Shown here piece after piece: positions 10,315 through 22,710 of a stretch of DNA of 64,000 nucleotides. The stretch lies in the NCBI RefSeq assembly GCF_002000025.1, contig NZ_MUZV01000001.1, positions 186,001 to 250,000 of the forward strand, given 5' to 3'. The DNA comes from Cognaticolwellia aestuarii. Its GTDB lineage: Bacteria > Pseudomonadota > Gammaproteobacteria > Enterobacterales > Alteromonadaceae. A program made the translations under genes and the position numbers. How positions within the stretch are numbered: the first letter of the stretch is position 1; every line of letters begins with the position of its first letter. Under the pieces are notes generated by a model, which was not told the DNA's origin, did not search any database, and saw only the letters and a program-made list of their open reading frames with translations.

Positions 10315-11783
10315 CGTGTTGTTACCATCAATTTTTCATCTGCCGCTAAATTACGTGCAATAGCACCAATATTGCCAGCTCCCTGAGTGATCACCATGTC
10401 ACCATCTTGTAATTGTGCTGCCATCAGTTCTGCTAATTTTTCTGTATCACTGACATAAATAGGCTCAATTTGACCTCGTTGACGGATACTTCGCGCTAAA
10501 CTTTTACTGTCGGCATTCGCTATCACTGTTTCACCTGCGGCATATACGTCAAGTAAAAATAAGCAGTCAACTTCTGAAAGAACTTCGACAAAGTCTTCAT
10601 ATAGATCACGTGTACGTGAGTACCTATGAGGTTGAAACACCATAACTAATCTTTTTTCAGGCCAGCCTTTACGCATGGCAGAAATTGTCGCTTTTACTTC
10701 TGTTGGATGATGGCCGTAATCGTCAATTAATAACATTTCACCATGGGTGGTGGCCAATGTTGCTAAGGTTTCAAAACGTCGGCCAATGCCGGCAAAATTT
10801 TGTAATGCTTGCTGAATAGCACTATCGGCTACCCCTTCATCAACAGCGACTGCAACCCCGGCTAAAGCATTCAACACATTATGTTGTCCAGGTAAATTGA
10901 CGCTAATTGGCAAAGGCTCGCTACCATCACGTTCAACAACAAATGAGCTTATGCCGCCTGATTGTTGATACTGTGTTGCTCTAACATCTGCATCTTCAGC
11001 AAAGCCATAAGTGATCACTTGGCGACTTATACGTGGCAGTATTTCTCGCACAACTGGGTTATCTAAACACACCACAGCTAAGCCATAGAAAGGTAAATTG
11101 TGCAAAAACTCGATATAGGTATCTTTAAGCTTTTCAAAATCACCTTGATAAGTTTCCATGTGATCTTCATCAATGTTAGTGATCACCGAAACCATAGGCT
11201 GTAAATGTAAAAACGAAGCATCACTTTCATCCGCTTCAGCAATTAAATAACGGCTACTGCCTAATCGTGCATTAGTGCCTGCGCTATTAAGTAAGCCACC
11301 AATAACGAAGGTTGGATCTAACTTAGCTTGCGCGAAAATACTGGCAATAAGGCTAGTTGTGGTAGTTTTTCCATGGGTACCCGCAATAGCAATACCATGA
11401 CGAAAACGCATTAATTCAGCTAACATTTCAGCACGACGTACGACAGGAATACGCTGTTGGTGTGCCGCAGCAAGCTCTGGATTTTCAGCATTGATTGCTG
11501 TTGAAACTACAATAACACTAGCACCAATCACATTGTCTTGATGATGACCAATAGTTACTTTTGCCCCTAAAGCACTCAAGCGCTTAACTACTGGATTTTC
11601 ACCAATATCTGAACCGGTAATTTGATAGCCTTCATTGAGTAATACTTCTGCAATACCGCCCATACCAGCGCCACCAATACCGACAAAGTGGATGGTTTTA
11701 ACACGGCGCATTTCAGGCACCCTATTATTAGCATTATCTAAAGTTGTATCGCTGTTCTTTTCTGTCGTCATTTCTCTACTCAT
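10311..11783 (-). CDS. murC: UDP-N-acetylmuramate--L-alanine ligase MurC
   Basis: MurC adds L-alanine to UDP-MurNAc, the first amino acid of the stem peptide. The protein has the Rossmann segment [13 protein letters not shown], the ATP loop GTHGKTTTT and the later [10 protein letters not shown] motif. I place the start at 11783 (MSREMTTEK): it forms an ATGA overlap with the murG stop and has GAGG about 10 bp upstream. The frame is open to an upstream ATG at 11804, which would overlap murG by 25 bp. The product is 490 residues. Confidence 0.95.
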   Translation of the reverse strand: MSREMTTEKNSDTTLDNANNRVPEMRRVKTIHFVGIGGAGMGGIAEVLLNEGYQITGSDIGENPVVKRLSALGAKVTIGHHQDNVIGASVIVVSTAINAENPELAAAHQQRIPVVRRAEMLAELMRFRHGIAIAGTHGKTTTTSLIASIFAQAKLDPTFVIGGLLNSAGTNARLGSSRYLIAEADESDASFLHLQPMVSVITNIDEDHMETYQGDFEKLKDTYIEFLHNLPFYGLAVVCLDNPVVREILPRISRQVITYGFAEDADVRATQYQQSGGISSFVVERDGSEPLPISVNLPGQHNVLNALAGVAVAVDEGVADSAIQQALQNFAGIGRRFETLATLATTHGEMLLIDDYGHHPTEVKATISAMRKGWPEKRLVMVFQPHRYSRTRDLYEDFVEVLSEVDCLFLLDVYAAGETVIANADSKSLARSIRQRGQIEPIYVSDTEKLAELMAAQLQDGDMVITQGAGNIGAIARNLAADEKLMVTTR

Positions 11784-12886
11784 TGTTGTGCAACCTCTAT
11801 ACAAGCATTGGCAACACGTTTGGTTGCATCTGCATGCGCAGCATTATGTGCAGCTTTAGACATCTGTTGAACCACTTTGTCTGATATAAACAAGCTATTT
11901 AACATTTGCCCTAAGGTTGTACCATTGAACTCTTTTTGTGTGATTAACTTTGCAGCACCACAATTAACCAAGTACATAGCATTTTTGGTTTGATGATCAT
12001 CAACAGCATGCGGTAAAGGTACGAATATCGCGGGTTTGGCTGCCATTGCCAACTCAGAAACGGTCAACGCACCAGCACGACAAATCACCACATCAGCCCA
12101 TTGATATGCCTCGGCCATATTATCAATAAACTCGGTTACTTTTACTTTTTCTTCCGGCAAGCCATAGTCTTGATAACTTTTTAGTACTGTTTGTTCATTA
12201 CCACCACCGGTTTGATGCCAAACATCAATACTTTGCACTTTGATCTGCTTCATCGCTTGTGGCACAACATCATTTAAAATTTTTGCCCCTAAACTACCAC
12301 CAACCACTAACACTTTTTTACTGGTCGCCGGCTGTTCTGGCATCACATTTTCAATGGCAATAATATCGCTACGTAATGGGTTTCCAACTACCTCTGGCGT
12401 TACTCTTTTACTAAAAGCGCCAGGAAAAGCACTTAAGGTTTTAGTCGCAAAATGTGAAAGAAAACGATTACTCATCCCTGCAACTGCATTTTGCTCATGT
12501 AAAACTAACGGAATACGTAATAACCATGCAGCAACACCTCCAGGCGCACTAGCATAACCGCCCATTCCTAGGACCACATCGGGTTTAACTTCACGTAGCA
12601 CACGTATAGATTGCAGTACAGATTGCAGTATTTTAAACGGCGTTTTTAGCCATGTTTGCCAATTTTTGTTGCGGATACCGGCAATATTGATAAATGAAAT
12701 CGGATAACCACTTTTTGGCACAAGTTCAGCTTCCATACGCTCAGCAGTACCAAGCCAATGTATGTTCCAACCTTGTTTTACTAATGCTTCCGCGACAGCA
12801 ATGCCCGGAAATATATGGCCACCCGTACCGCCCGCCATCACTAGTAGTGTCGGGCGCTTTACTGCATGACTTGTTTGTTCAGTCAT
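11780..12886 (-). CDS. murG: Lipid II synthase glycosyltransferase MurG
   Basis: MurG transfers GlcNAc from UDP-GlcNAc to lipid I on the cytoplasmic face, giving lipid II. The GT28 enzyme shows the glycine loop [12 protein letters not shown] near the N-terminus, the MGGYAS and HEQNAVAG motifs, and the C-terminal donor-binding [16 protein letters not shown] at 12892 is also in frame, but the ATG at 12886 is preferred because GAGG sits six bases before it and directly abuts the GTG. It overlaps the ftsW stop by 8 bp. Confidence 0.95.
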   Translation of the reverse strand: MTEQTSHAVKRPTLLVMAGGTGGHIFPGIAVAEALVKQGWNIHWLGTAERMEAELVPKSGYPISFINIAGIRNKNWQTWLKTPFKILQSVLQSIRVLREVKPDVVLGMGGYASAPGGVAAWLLRIPLVLHEQNAVAGMSNRFLSHFATKTLSAFPGAFSKRVTPEVVGNPLRSDIIAIENVMPEQPATSKKVLVVGGSLGAKILNDVVPQAMKQIKVQSIDVWHQTGGGNEQTVLKSYQDYGLPEEKVKVTEFIDNMAEAYQWADVVICRAGALTVSELAMAAKPAIFVPLPHAVDDHQTKNAMYLVNCGAAKLITQKEFNGTTLGQMLNSLFISDKVVQQMSKAAHNAAHADATKRVANACIEVAQQ

Positions 12887-14141
12887 TTTCACCCTCGATA
12901 AGTTCTGTTTTCTTCACTTTATTTCGTTTCTTTTTACTATTTTTATTGGTTGCTGTGGTTCTGCTTGTCGCTTGTATGCTTTGTAATCTAATTTCATGAT
13001 CGATACGAATTAAAATTACCAGCGCAATTGTCATAATTATCATTGAGCTGCCGCCGTAACTGATTAATGGCATAGTTAAGCCTTTAGTAGGCACTATCCC
13101 CGCACTCGCACCAATATTTACAGCGGCTTGAAAGCAAAACCAAATCCCAATAGCGTAAGCAAAAAAACCTTCAAAATATTTTTCTTGGTTAACCGCCTTT
13201 CTACCGAGTAACAAAGCTTTAAAAACCAAGGTCATACTTAGCAGCAGAATAACGCTAATGCCGACAAAACCAAACTCTTCTGCTAACACGGCCATGACAA
13301 AATCAGTATGTGCCTCAGGCAAATATTCTAATTTTTGAACGCTATTGCCTAAACCTTGCCCAAACGTTTCACCGCGCCCATAAGCCATCAATGACTGGGT
13401 TAACTGATAACCACTGCCAAAGGGATCTTTCCACGGGTCAAGAAAGCCAGTAACACGAGCCCAACGATAAGGCGATAAATACGCCAACATCGACAGCAAA
13501 CTAATACCAACCCCTGCAATGGCAATAAACTGCCATAACTTCGCACCGGCTAAAAATAGCAAGCCAAAGGTGGTAACAAACATCACGATAATAGTGCCTA
13601 AATCTGGTTGCAGTAATAGCAAACCACCTAAAACACCAAAAACCACCAAAGGCTTAGCAAAGCCTTTGATATTTTCCATCACCTCATCACGACGCCTAAC
13701 CAAATAGGCTGATAGATAACAAAAGAAAAATAATTTTGCTGGCTCGGCTGCTTGAATAGTTATCGGGCCAATGGCAATCCAGCGTGTAGAGCCATTAACA
13801 TTGCGACCAATGAGTAATACCACCACAAGTAGGGCTATTCCCAATAACAGCAAGTTGCCACTATATTGATGCCAACGACTCATCGGTATTTGTAATGCCA
13901 GAGCCGCAACTCCTAAACTCAAAACAATGTAGATCATATGACGAATGACAAAATGGAATGGATTATCAAATAATCGCTCAGCTATTGGCATTGATGAACT
14001 AGCCACCATCACTAAACCAATCATATACATGCTCAGTGCCAGTGCTACATAGCTACGGTCAAAAGTGGCTACAGCTTTAGTATCAGCTTGTAACCATTGC
14101 GGTAAAGCCCATTGCGAAAAATTAGCAAAAGATACTGACAT
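12879..14141 (-). CDS. ftsW: SEDS septal peptidoglycan polymerase FtsW
   Basis: FtsW is the SEDS-family glycan polymerase that works with FtsI at the septum. The 420-residue protein has about ten hydrophobic segments, the family motif around [13 protein letters not shown]-like LPEAHTDFV at about 290, and the C-terminal [13 protein letters not shown] stretch. The tail is lysine-rich ([13 protein letters not shown]) and cytoplasmic. It begins in a TAATG overlap with the murD stop. Confidence 0.96.
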   Translation of the reverse strand: MSVSFANFSQWALPQWLQADTKAVATFDRSYVALALSMYMIGLVMVASSSMPIAERLFDNPFHFVIRHMIYIVLSLGVAALALQIPMSRWHQYSGNLLLLGIALLVVVLLIGRNVNGSTRWIAIGPITIQAAEPAKLFFFCYLSAYLVRRRDEVMENIKGFAKPLVVFGVLGGLLLLQPDLGTIIVMFVTTFGLLFLAGAKLWQFIAIAGVGISLLSMLAYLSPYRWARVTGFLDPWKDPFGSGYQLTQSLMAYGRGETFGQGLGNSVQKLEYLPEAHTDFVMAVLAEEFGFVGISVILLLSMTLVFKALLLGRKAVNQEKYFEGFFAYAIGIWFCFQAAVNIGASAGIVPTKGLTMPLISYGGSSMIIMTIALVILIRIDHEIRLQSIQATSRTTATNKNSKKKRNKVKKTELIEGEND

Positions 14142-15535
14142 TAATTGCCTTCCTTTTGCATTAGCACTGATTTGATAAACACCACACCACGCTCAACATA
14201 ATTAGCAAACATGTCTAAGCTGGCACAGGCGGGAGAGAGTAAAACCATGTCACCTAAATGAGCTTGTGTTCTAGCAAGCGCTACTGCAGCTGATAATGAA
14301 TCAACATGCGTTGTTTTATCTGCCTGTTGATCAGCCCTTAAAGAAGCAATAGCACGACCGTCTTTGCCTAGCGTAATTAAATAATCTACTTGCTGCGTTA
14401 AAGCCTGACTCAGCGGTGAAAAATCAGCGCCCTTACCGTCTCCACCCGCAATTAAAATTAACTTATTACCTTTAAGGGTTGGCGATAAGCCTTCAATGGC
14501 CGCCAAAGTAGCACCAACATTGGTTGCCTTCGAATCATTAACCCAGCGAATACCGTCATTACTTTCAATCACTTCACAACGATGCGCTAAACCTTTAAAA
14601 GCCATTAAACTCGCTAACATAGCGTTCAAATCCCAACCAGCAGATTTTCCTAACGCCAATACAGCAAGATAGTTTAAGGCATTATGAATACCTTGTAATG
14701 GTAGCTGAGCCAAAGCACACAAAGCTTGCTCACCATACATTAAGTAACTTTCATCATGTACAGTAGCGAGACCAAAATCACCTGATTGAGCTGGGTCAAT
14801 ACCAAAGCTTAAGTGCGAGCTTTGTGCATAAATTGCGTTTGGCTGTGTCGCGAGATCGTTGCGGTTAAAAATGGCATAGGTGCAGTTTTGATAAATGCTT
14901 TGCTTAATTGCACCATAATTTGCCAACGTCTTATGACGATCTAAATGATCATCACTTAAATTCAATACAGTAGCAGCCAACGCTTTCATGCTTTTCACGG
15001 TTTCAAGTTGAAAGCTCGATAACTCTAAAACAATAAAATCTGCCTGCACTTTATCTATTTGGTCTAATACTGGCAAACCAATATTTCCGCCTAACTGCAC
15101 GCAATAGCCCAAGTCATTACCAACATAATGAAGCATAGAAACTACTGTCGATTTACCGTTCGAGCCAGTAACCGCTAATATAGGGGTATCACTTAAACGA
15201 CAAAAAAGCTCAATATCACCAATAACATCACAATGTTTGGAGATCGCCTTATCAATCTCGCTTTCAGCAATATCAATGCCAGGACTAACAATCAAGACAT
15301 CAGCTTGTGCAATCAACGCTTGATCCCAATGGCCTAGTACTAATGTATTATCAGCAAATTGATGTTTGAAATCGCCTGGGGAAATTGGCATAGCACGGCT
15401 ATCATTCACTGCAAATGAAATTTTGTAACGATGTAAAAAGCGCGCACACGATAACCCCGTTATACCAATACCTAGTATTACGATGCGTTTATTCGCTAAT
15501 TGCGCCGTTACCGACTGCTGCAGTTCTTTATTCAC
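14141..15535 (-). CDS. murD: UDP-N-acetylmuramoyl-L-alanine--D-glutamate ligase MurD
   Basis: MurD adds D-glutamate to UDP-MurNAc-L-Ala. The 464-residue protein has the N-terminal substrate-binding segment with [10 protein letters not shown], the ATP loop TGSNGKST near 116, and [11 protein letters not shown] in the C-terminal part. The start codon is GTG at 15535, with AAGG somewhat far upstream. It lies 10 bp after mraY and shares a TAATG junction with ftsW. Confidence 0.95.
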   Translation of the reverse strand: MNKELQQSVTAQLANKRIVILGIGITGLSCARFLHRYKISFAVNDSRAMPISPGDFKHQFADNTLVLGHWDQALIAQADVLIVSPGIDIAESEIDKAISKHCDVIGDIELFCRLSDTPILAVTGSNGKSTVVSMLHYVGNDLGYCVQLGGNIGLPVLDQIDKVQADFIVLELSSFQLETVKSMKALAATVLNLSDDHLDRHKTLANYGAIKQSIYQNCTYAIFNRNDLATQPNAIYAQSSHLSFGIDPAQSGDFGLATVHDESYLMYGEQALCALAQLPLQGIHNALNYLAVLALGKSAGWDLNAMLASLMAFKGLAHRCEVIESNDGIRWVNDSKATNVGATLAAIEGLSPTLKGNKLILIAGGDGKGADFSPLSQALTQQVDYLITLGKDGRAIASLRADQQADKTTHVDSLSAAVALARTQAHLGDMVLLSPACASLDMFANYVERGVVFIKSVLMQKEGN

Positions 15536-15545
15536 GCGTCTATTT

Positions 15546-16628
15546 TTACCTTAACTTTAAGGTTGCTAACCCAACCAGTACCAACACTAAAGAAATAATC
15601 CAAAAGCGGACAATCACTCTTGGTTCAGGCCAACCTTTTAACTCGTAATGATGATGTATTGGTGCCATGCGGAAAATTCGTTGTCCGCGTAACTTATAAG
15701 AGCCAACTTGCAAGATAACTGAAAGGGTTTCGATCACGAAAACACCGCCCATAATAAATAACACCAATTCTTGCCTAACCAGTACCGCAATAACACCTAG
15801 TGCTGCACCTAACGCCAATGAACCAACATCGCCCATAAAAACTTGCGCAGGGTAAGTGTTAAACCATAAAAAGCCTAGTCCTGCGCCAACAATAGCGGTA
15901 CATACAATGACTAACTCACTCGCTAAAGCAATATGAGGTATATGTAGATACGCAGAAAAGTTGGCATGACCCGTCATATAAGCAAAAACAGCAAATGCAC
16001 CGGCCACCATAATGGTTGGCACAATCGCAAGTCCATCAAGCCCATCAGTTAAATTAACAGCGTTGCTAGTACCAACAATGACAAAGTAAACCAAACCGAT
16101 ATAAAGCAAACCAAGTTGCGGTAAGACATCTTTAATAAATGGGATAAGTAAGGTGGTTTCTTCTGGGCTTTGGGCAAATTGATACAGAAATATTGCGGTA
16201 GCTAAGCCAGCAACGGTTTGCCAAAAATACTTCCAGCGAGCAATTAAACCATTAGAATCTTTACGAATAACCTTACGGTAATCATCAACAAAGCCAATAA
16301 TACCAAAACTGACAACAACAAATAATACTACCCAAACATAGGTATTGGTTAAATCTGCCCACAACAAAACACTGGCCACTATTGAGGCTAGAATTAATAA
16401 ACCGCCCATCGTTGGTGTACCAGATTTTGACAAATGACTTTCTGGTCCATCATCTCGCACAGTTTGCCCTATCTGCATTTTTTGCAAAGCACGAATTAAT
16501 TTAGGGCCAAAATATAACGAAATAACTAACGCGGTAAGCGTTGAAATAATGGCCCTAAATGTTAAATACGAAAAAACATTAAAGAATGAATAATATTGAG
16601 TAAGATACTCACCTAACCAAAGTAACAT
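15546..16628 (-). CDS. mraY: Phospho-N-acetylmuramoyl-pentapeptide transferase MraY
   Basis: MraY transfers phospho-MurNAc-pentapeptide to undecaprenyl phosphate, forming lipid I. The start at 16628 ([14 protein letters not shown]) aligns with the E. coli N-terminus and makes a TAATG overlap with the murF stop; the frame runs 12 codons further upstream without need. The 360-residue product has about ten membrane helices and the catalytic motifs [16 protein letters not shown] and FMGDVGSL, plus the HHHYE loop near the C-terminus. Confidence 0.97.
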   Translation of the reverse strand: MLLWLGEYLTQYYSFFNVFSYLTFRAIISTLTALVISLYFGPKLIRALQKMQIGQTVRDDGPESHLSKSGTPTMGGLLILASIVASVLLWADLTNTYVWVVLFVVVSFGIIGFVDDYRKVIRKDSNGLIARWKYFWQTVAGLATAIFLYQFAQSPEETTLLIPFIKDVLPQLGLLYIGLVYFVIVGTSNAVNLTDGLDGLAIVPTIMVAGAFAVFAYMTGHANFSAYLHIPHIALASELVIVCTAIVGAGLGFLWFNTYPAQVFMGDVGSLALGAALGVIAVLVRQELVLFIMGGVFVIETLSVILQVGSYKLRGQRIFRMAPIHHHYELKGWPEPRVIVRFWIISLVLVLVGLATLKLR

Positions 16629-18028
16629 TATGCCTGCTCCTGCAGTGTTAGACTGTTTTGCCATTGAATAATATCAGCCACTACGTATTCCATATGAGCA
16701 CTGCGCGAACCTTTAACTAAAATTGTCACTTGCTGATCTTCACCTTGCAGCATTTGCTGTAATCGCGACATTAACGCCTCTTTATTGCCAAAATGAAGAT
16801 CTTGTCTATCCTTGCCCTGATAAAAAGCATCTGAAGTATTTCGACTTAGCACACCTAAGGTCAAAAGGTCGTCGATATTTTTACTTTTTGCATGCTCACC
16901 AACTTCTTGATGATAACGACGCGCTTCACTACCCAGCTCGCCCATATCGCCAAGAATAAGTACTCTGCGTCCTGGGTAACTGGCTAAAAGGTCTGATGCT
17001 GCATTAATTGACTCAACATTGGCGTTATAACTATCATCAATTAATCTAAGGTTTTGCTGCAGTTGATATAAATTCAAACGCCCTTTAACTGCCGCCATTT
17101 CAGCTAAGCCCAAACGAATATCATCTAAACTTGCTCCAAATTCCAAGGCAATAGCTGCCGCTGCCACCGCATTACAAACGTTATGATGACCTGGTACTGT
17201 CAGCTCAATATAGGTACTGCCTATTGGCGTAGTTAGTTTAAAACTTGCACAACCGTTATCATCTAAAACTTCCTGATGGCTATAGCAATCGGCAGTTTCT
17301 TCACAAGAAAAGTGTTGTACTTTTTTATCAGCTAAGCGCCATTGCCATTTATCAAGCCATGGATTATTTGCAGCAAATATAGCAACACCACCAGCACTTA
17401 ACCCTGAAAAAATTTCACCTTTAGCGCGAGCAACACCACATAAGTCGCCAAAGCCTTCTAAGTGTGCAGCAGCAATATTGTTAATAATGGCAACATCTGG
17501 TTTTACTAAGCCTGAGGTATAGGCAATTTCACCAATGTGGTTTGCACCTAACTCAACAACAGCAAAGTCATGCTTTTCTTCTAAACGCAATAAGGTAAGC
17601 GGCACACCAATATCATTATTAAAATTACCTTGGGTTGCTAAAACACTACCTAAACGACTTAACACAGCGGCAACCATTTCTTTTACCGTGGTTTTGCCAC
17701 TACTACCGGTGATTGCAACCGTTTTTGGGGCAACTTTTGCTTTCACATACGCGGCAATTTGACCTAAGGCTTGATGTGTATCGGCAACGACCACTTGTGC
17801 AATTGCAATCTCATCATAAAATTGTTGCACAATAACAGCGCTACAGCCTTGCTCAGCAGCTTGCTGAACAAATTTATGACCATCAAAATTTGGTCCTTGC
17901 AACGCTAAAAAAACATCGCCAGCATTTAAAGCACGACTGTCTGTGCTGATAGCATCTATGGTTGAATTTTCGCCAAACAATTGGCCATCAATAGCTTGAG
18001 TCAGCTCAGTTAACGTTAGCGCGATCAT
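16628..18028 (-). CDS. murF: UDP-MurNAc-tripeptide D-alanyl-D-alanine ligase MurF
   Basis: MurF adds the D-Ala-D-Ala dipeptide made by Ddl, completing the UDP-linked pentapeptide. The 466-residue Mur ligase has the ATP loop [10 protein letters not shown] near 107, [12 protein letters not shown] and [10 protein letters not shown] in the central and C-terminal domains. The ATG forms an ATGA overlap with the murE stop, so the two are probably translated together. Confidence 0.96.
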   Translation of the reverse strand: MIALTLTELTQAIDGQLFGENSTIDAISTDSRALNAGDVFLALQGPNFDGHKFVQQAAEQGCSAVIVQQFYDEIAIAQVVVADTHQALGQIAAYVKAKVAPKTVAITGSSGKTTVKEMVAAVLSRLGSVLATQGNFNNDIGVPLTLLRLEEKHDFAVVELGANHIGEIAYTSGLVKPDVAIINNIAAAHLEGFGDLCGVARAKGEIFSGLSAGGVAIFAANNPWLDKWQWRLADKKVQHFSCEETADCYSHQEVLDDNGCASFKLTTPIGSTYIELTVPGHHNVCNAVAAAAIALEFGASLDDIRLGLAEMAAVKGRLNLYQLQQNLRLIDDSYNANVESINAASDLLASYPGRRVLILGDMGELGSEARRYHQEVGEHAKSKNIDDLLTLGVLSRNTSDAFYQGKDRQDLHFGNKEALMSRLQQMLQGEDQQVTILVKGSRSAHMEYVVADIIQWQNSLTLQEQA

Positions 18029-19623
18029 AGCACCACCTCTGTTGTATAAAATCCGCTGACTACAGCGCGTTCATCATAATGATGCTTTTCAGTTCCCATA
18101 ATGATGTAATCTTCATGGCCTTTACCGGCACAAAGAATAACGTCATTAGGCTGTGCATTTTGTAATGCGCTTAATATCGCGCTCTTTCTATCTAATATTT
18201 TTTTAGCACGTTCAGGCTGACGCAAACCTGACATTATATCGCCAGCTATTGCTTCAGGTGCTTCACTACGCGGATTGTCATTGGTAATAATTAGCTGATC
18301 GGCTTTTTCTTCAGCAACCTTTGCCATCAAGGCACGTTTGCCAACATCACGGTCGCCGCCACAGCCAAAAACTACCCAAAGCTGCCCCTGACAATGTAAA
18401 CGGCAAGCATCTAAAGCACTCGCCAAAGCATCAGGGGTATGGGCATAGTCAACAACGGCTGTCGGTTTACCCGCTGATGAAAAAGCTTCCATACGGCCAA
18501 TAATCGGCACAAGTTGCTTAATAGCGTTCGCAATGTTCGCCAGCTCAATGTTTTCAATCATTAATACCGCAATAGCGGCAAGGAGGTTGTCAACATTAAA
18601 GTCACCTAATAACTGGCTACGAATTTGGCACTGGCCTCGCTCGGTGTTTAGCGTAAAACTAACACCGTCAATATGATGTTTTACATTAACTGCCTGAACA
18701 AAACGCTGATAAGCGCTAATATCTTGTCTGCGGCCATAAACTACAACAGGTTGAACTTCAGGCCAATGTTTGAGCCAATTGCGCCCTTGACTGTCATCAC
18801 CATTGATAATGGCAACTTGCTGACTATCACCAGTAAATATTTGTTTTTTCGCATCAGCATAAGCCGACATAGTATGATGATAATCTAAATGATCACGGGT
18901 TAAATTAGTAAATACTGCGGTGTTAAATAACGCGGCACTGACACGCCTTTGTGCTAACGCATGAGATGAAACCTCCATCGCAACGTCAGTAATCTGTTGT
19001 TGATTAAACGACGCCAATAACTGATGCAATTCAGTTGCGCCAGGTGTGGTATTTTCAATGTTATGCAAGTTGCTCAACTTACCAGCACCATTAGTACCTA
19101 TTACGGCACAGTTTTTCTGACAGTAATCTAATAAATTAGCAATAATTTGACTGGTGCTGGTTTTACCATTAGTGCCGGTAATACCAATAACATTCATCGC
19201 CTGCTGAGGCGCACCATAAAATGCTTTAGCAACATTAAATAAATCTTGATTCAAATTGAAATAATTCAATATCGCGATAGCTTGTGTGCCAGTTTTCTGC
19301 ACCCAAGATACTTGTCCATGAGCTGAAGGCTCTGTTGTTTCTTGTATTATCATTGAACAATTGGCGGCAAGCGCTTGGGCGATATATTCACGTCCGTCAC
19401 GTAAACTACCAATAACGGCACAAAATACATCACCTGGCTTAATTGCTCGAGTGTCATTAACCAAATCAGCAGTAATAGTATCGGGCTGATGCTGTTGAGA
19501 AAATTTAGCCTTAAGTTCAATCAAGTCGATGGGATTTAAACGAATACCCGCCAGTTTTAATACCGCTTCAATGGCAGCAAAATTTCTTGGTTGATTAGAA
19601 ACGCGTAAAGCGTGATCAAACAT
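18025..19623 (-). CDS. murE: UDP-MurNAc-dipeptide--meso-diaminopimelate ligase MurE
   Basis: MurE adds the third residue of the stem peptide. The ATP loop is GITGTNGKTSTS; the DNPR motif in TNDNPRSEAP is the signature of meso-diaminopimelate specificity, as expected for a Gram-negative. The ATG at 19623 (MFDHALRVSN) is preferred over an in-frame GTG at 19629 because AAGGAG lies seven bases before the ATG. It overlaps the end of ftsI by 8 bp. The product is 532 residues, slightly longer than the E. coli enzyme. Confidence 0.95.
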   Translation of the reverse strand: MFDHALRVSNQPRNFAAIEAVLKLAGIRLNPIDLIELKAKFSQQHQPDTITADLVNDTRAIKPGDVFCAVIGSLRDGREYIAQALAANCSMIIQETTEPSAHGQVSWVQKTGTQAIAILNYFNLNQDLFNVAKAFYGAPQQAMNVIGITGTNGKTSTSQIIANLLDYCQKNCAVIGTNGAGKLSNLHNIENTTPGATELHQLLASFNQQQITDVAMEVSSHALAQRRVSAALFNTAVFTNLTRDHLDYHHTMSAYADAKKQIFTGDSQQVAIINGDDSQGRNWLKHWPEVQPVVVYGRRQDISAYQRFVQAVNVKHHIDGVSFTLNTERGQCQIRSQLLGDFNVDNLLAAIAVLMIENIELANIANAIKQLVPIIGRMEAFSSAGKPTAVVDYAHTPDALASALDACRLHCQGQLWVVFGCGGDRDVGKRALMAKVAEEKADQLIITNDNPRSEAPEAIAGDIMSGLRQPERAKKILDRKSAILSALQNAQPNDVILCAGKGHEDYIIMGTEKHHYDERAVVSGFYTTEVVL

Positions 19624-21373
19624 GGTCACGCTCCTTGGCTACTTTGGTGTTTTCTGGCGCTGCCGTTACAGCGGTTACTTTGGTATTAGCATCTGGCGGC
19701 ACATTAAGTAGCCGCAGCGCTCCTTTCATAATGCGGGAGAAAACTGGCGCGGCAACTTCACCACCGTGATATAAATCGCCACCGGGGTCATCAATCACCA
19801 CCACCACGGCAATTTCAGGATCAGAAACAGGTGCAACACCAGCAAATAAGCCAACATAATCGTTACCATAACCACCAGCAAAGGCTTTAATTGCCGTACC
19901 ACTTTTACCACCAACTCGGTAACCGTCAACCTTTGCAACGGTATAGTGCTCATTGACAACATGCTCCAACATTTCTACTACATTTTGGCTATGTTCAGCT
20001 GAAAAAATACGTTCATCGTTTTTCTTCGCTAGATTTTTGGGATCTTGTTTTAAAATCGTTAATGGTGTTTTAATACCACCATTAGCTAATATGGTATAAA
20101 AACGGGCGAGTTGGATCGGCGTGATTGCCACACCATGGCCCCAAGACAAAGTGGCCAATTCAAATTTTGACCAACGAGCTCGATCATGCATCATACCCGA
20201 ACTTTCACCAACCAAGCCCGTACCTGTATCTTCCGAGAAGCCGGCATCAAAAAACTTATCAATTAAATAGTCTTTTGGTACCGATAATGCCAACTTAGTC
20301 GTACCCATGTTTGAAGAGTGTACCAATAGCTCAGCCAAGGTGATTTTACCAAGGTATCGCGGGTCGGAAACACGACTGCCACCTAAACGCATCCAACCTG
20401 GATAAGTATCAATTATGCTATCTTTCTCTACACTGCCAAATTCTAAAGCCGTTAATACGGTTAGTGGCTTCATCGTAGAACCCGGCTCATATATGTCAGT
20501 AATAGCGCGATTACGAAAACGATGAATAGCAACACCAGCACGGTTATTTGGGTTATATGATGGACTATTAACCAATGCCAGCACTTCACCTGTATTTACA
20601 TTGGTGACCACTGCCGAACCTGAGGTCGCTTTAAAAGCTTTCACCGCGCCCTTTAACTCACGATAAGCAAGAGCTTGGATGCGTTGATCTATGCTTAAAG
20701 TAATATTTTCAGGTGGCGTAGATGCTTTTACTGATAGTATTTCTATTTTTCGACCTTTGGCATCTTTACGATATTTTTTCTCACCATCTACACCAGTCAG
20801 TAGTTGATCATAAACACGCTCAATGCCTTCAATACCTTTGTCATCAACATTTGTGAAACCAACGACATGTGCACTTATTTCACCAGCGGGATAAAAACGT
20901 TTTGATTCTTTACGAAGATGAATACCAGGAATTTTTAGTTCACGAATATAGTTAGCCATCGCAGGTGCCACTTTACGCTCGATATAAACAAAACGTTTAG
21001 TCGGGTTTTTAGTGATTCTTACTTGCAGTTTTTTAACGTCTTGACCTAATACATCAGCCAAAGCTTGCCAATGCTTTTTCATAGATAAAGCATTGCTATC
21101 AAAGATAATTTTAGGATCTGCCCAAACGGTTTCAACTGGTACACTTATCGCTAATTCATGACCATTACGGTCAACGATAGATCCCCGTTGTACCGTTTTT
21201 GTATTGGTGCGAAGCGAACGGTTATCACCCTGCTTTTTCAGCATGTCAGGTTCAAATACTTGAATATACGCTGTACGAGCCATTAAACCAGCATAAATCA
21301 GCACAACAGCACCTAGCACAACGTAAAAACGCCATGCTACCGTGTTTGGATTATATTGTGCTGGTTTTTTCAT
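19616..21373 (-). CDS. ftsI: Septal transpeptidase FtsI (PBP3)
   Basis: FtsI is the class B penicillin-binding protein that cross-links septal murein with FtsW. The 585-residue protein has one membrane helix at about 15-36, the non-catalytic pedestal domain at about 60-210, and the transpeptidase domain with S299-T-M-K302 (SxxK), SSN at 353-355 and KSG at 490-492. All catalytic motifs are intact. It follows ftsL by 20 bp. Confidence 0.97.
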   Translation of the reverse strand: MKKPAQYNPNTVAWRFYVVLGAVVLIYAGLMARTAYIQVFEPDMLKKQGDNRSLRTNTKTVQRGSIVDRNGHELAISVPVETVWADPKIIFDSNALSMKKHWQALADVLGQDVKKLQVRITKNPTKRFVYIERKVAPAMANYIRELKIPGIHLRKESKRFYPAGEISAHVVGFTNVDDKGIEGIERVYDQLLTGVDGEKKYRKDAKGRKIEILSVKASTPPENITLSIDQRIQALAYRELKGAVKAFKATSGSAVVTNVNTGEVLALVNSPSYNPNNRAGVAIHRFRNRAITDIYEPGSTMKPLTVLTALEFGSVEKDSIIDTYPGWMRLGGSRVSDPRYLGKITLAELLVHSSNMGTTKLALSVPKDYLIDKFFDAGFSEDTGTGLVGESSGMMHDRARWSKFELATLSWGHGVAITPIQLARFYTILANGGIKTPLTILKQDPKNLAKKNDERIFSAEHSQNVVEMLEHVVNEHYTVAKVDGYRVGGKSGTAIKAFAGGYGNDYVGLFAGVAPVSDPEIAVVVVIDDPGGDLYHGGEVAAPVFSRIMKGALRLLNVPPDANTKVTAVTAAPENTKVAKERDHV

Positions 21374-21393
21374 AGCCCTACTCGTGCTAAAAC

Positions 21394-21708
21394 TTATGGT
21401 AATTTAATAATAATTTCTGAGCTGGCATCTGGTCTTGTCATATTCAGTTGCTTCTCTGCGTTACTTTCGATGGCACTATGTTCTGCCAAACTATTTTGCT
21501 CTAACAATAAATTACGCCATTCGTTTTCTAAGCCATCACGTTCTGTTAATAACACTTCAATTTTACTGGTGGTTTGTCGATTTAAGTGAGTAAAGTAAAT
21601 AACTGAAAACGCTGATAGTAATACCAATAATAAAATGCCATAAATGGCAAGATGACGTCGAATATCCTGCCAAATATCAAGTACTAACACTACTTTCTTG
21701 GTTGCCAT
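21394..21708 (-). CDS. ftsL: Cell division protein FtsL
   Basis: A 104-residue bitopic protein with one membrane helix at about 20-38 and a periplasmic helical stretch (about 40-90) with heptad-like leucines, the usual FtsL form that pairs with FtsB. The identification rests on size, topology and the position between rsmH and ftsI, since FtsL sequences are poorly conserved. Confidence 0.92.
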   Translation of the reverse strand: MATKKVVLVLDIWQDIRRHLAIYGILLLVLLSAFSVIYFTHLNRQTTSKIEVLLTERDGLENEWRNLLLEQNSLAEHSAIESNAEKQLNMTRPDASSEIIIKLP

Positions 21709-21723
21709 ACTAAAGCACCGTAA

Positions 21724-22665
21724 TTAACGCGCTAGCCTTTGCGCAACACGAAGTACCGAGCTGCGAGAACGGACATTTTCTTCAACTTCACCTTTGCTTG
21801 GTTTCAACTTACGTCCAACTAAACTTAAATTCTTACCTTTATTTAATTCTGCTTCGCTAATTGGCATGCCTCGTGGCACTTTTTTACCTTGCGAATTTTT
21901 TTTCATAAACTGTTTTACTAAGCGATCTTCAAGTGAATGAAAACTAATCACCACTAAACGACCATCGGTCGCAAGTACAGATAAAGACGCTGCTAAAGCT
22001 TTTTCAATTTGTTCTAATTCACTGTTGATATACATGCGAATAGCTTGGAAGCTGCGCGTAGCTGGATGTTTTTTAATTTCTCTTTGTGGCGCAGTTTTTT
22101 TAATTAATTGTGCTAATTGTCCGGTGCGTGTTAATGGATTAACTTCACGTTCATCGACAATGGCATTAGCGATACGCCAAGCATGTTTTTCTTCGCCAAA
22201 AGTTCGTAACACCCAGGTAATATCTTCGACATCAGCCACTGCAAGCCACTGAGCTGCAGTTTGTCCACGCGTAGTATCCATACGCATATCAAGCGGGCCA
22301 TCTTTCATAAAGCTGAAACCACGTTCAGCTTCGTCAAGTTGTGGCGACGACACACCTAGATCCAATAAAATACCATCGACTTTTTCAACCAACTGGTGTT
22401 TTTCAGCAATCATTTGTAAGTCAGCAAAGCCATGATGCTCGATAATAAAACGCTCATCATCGGCATACTTTTCTGCTGCGGCTATTGCTGTAGGATCTCT
22501 ATCAATGGCAATCAAGCGACCATTTGAAGCAAGCTTTTCAAGAATTAAACCTGAATGTCCACCACGACCAAAAGTACAGTCGATATAAATACCCTCTGGT
22601 TTTATCGCGAGCCCTGCGATTGACTCTTCAAGCAGTACTGAAATATGTGCATTATCGTGTTGCAT
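21724..22665 (-). CDS. rsmH: 16S rRNA (cytosine1402-N4)-methyltransferase RsmH
   Basis: RsmH (MraW) methylates N4 of C1402 in 16S rRNA at the ribosomal P site, using S-adenosylmethionine. The 313-residue protein shows [10 protein letters not shown] near the start, the SAM-binding [11 protein letters not shown] at about 29-39, the [12 protein letters not shown] motif near 100, and the C-terminal [10 protein letters not shown]. It lies 15 bp before ftsL and 45 bp after mraZ. Confidence 0.97.
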   Translation of the reverse strand: MQHDNAHISVLLEESIAGLAIKPEGIYIDCTFGRGGHSGLILEKLASNGRLIAIDRDPTAIAAAEKYADDERFIIEHHGFADLQMIAEKHQLVEKVDGILLDLGVSSPQLDEAERGFSFMKDGPLDMRMDTTRGQTAAQWLAVADVEDITWVLRTFGEEKHAWRIANAIVDEREVNPLTRTGQLAQLIKKTAPQREIKKHPATRSFQAIRMYINSELEQIEKALAASLSVLATDGRLVVISFHSLEDRLVKQFMKKNSQGKKVPRGMPISEAELNKGKNLSLVGRKLKPSKGEVEENVRSRSSVLRVAQRLAR

Positions 22666-22710
22666 TATAAATTTATAAACGCCATTTAGTTATTATCATT
22701 CAACGAGTTA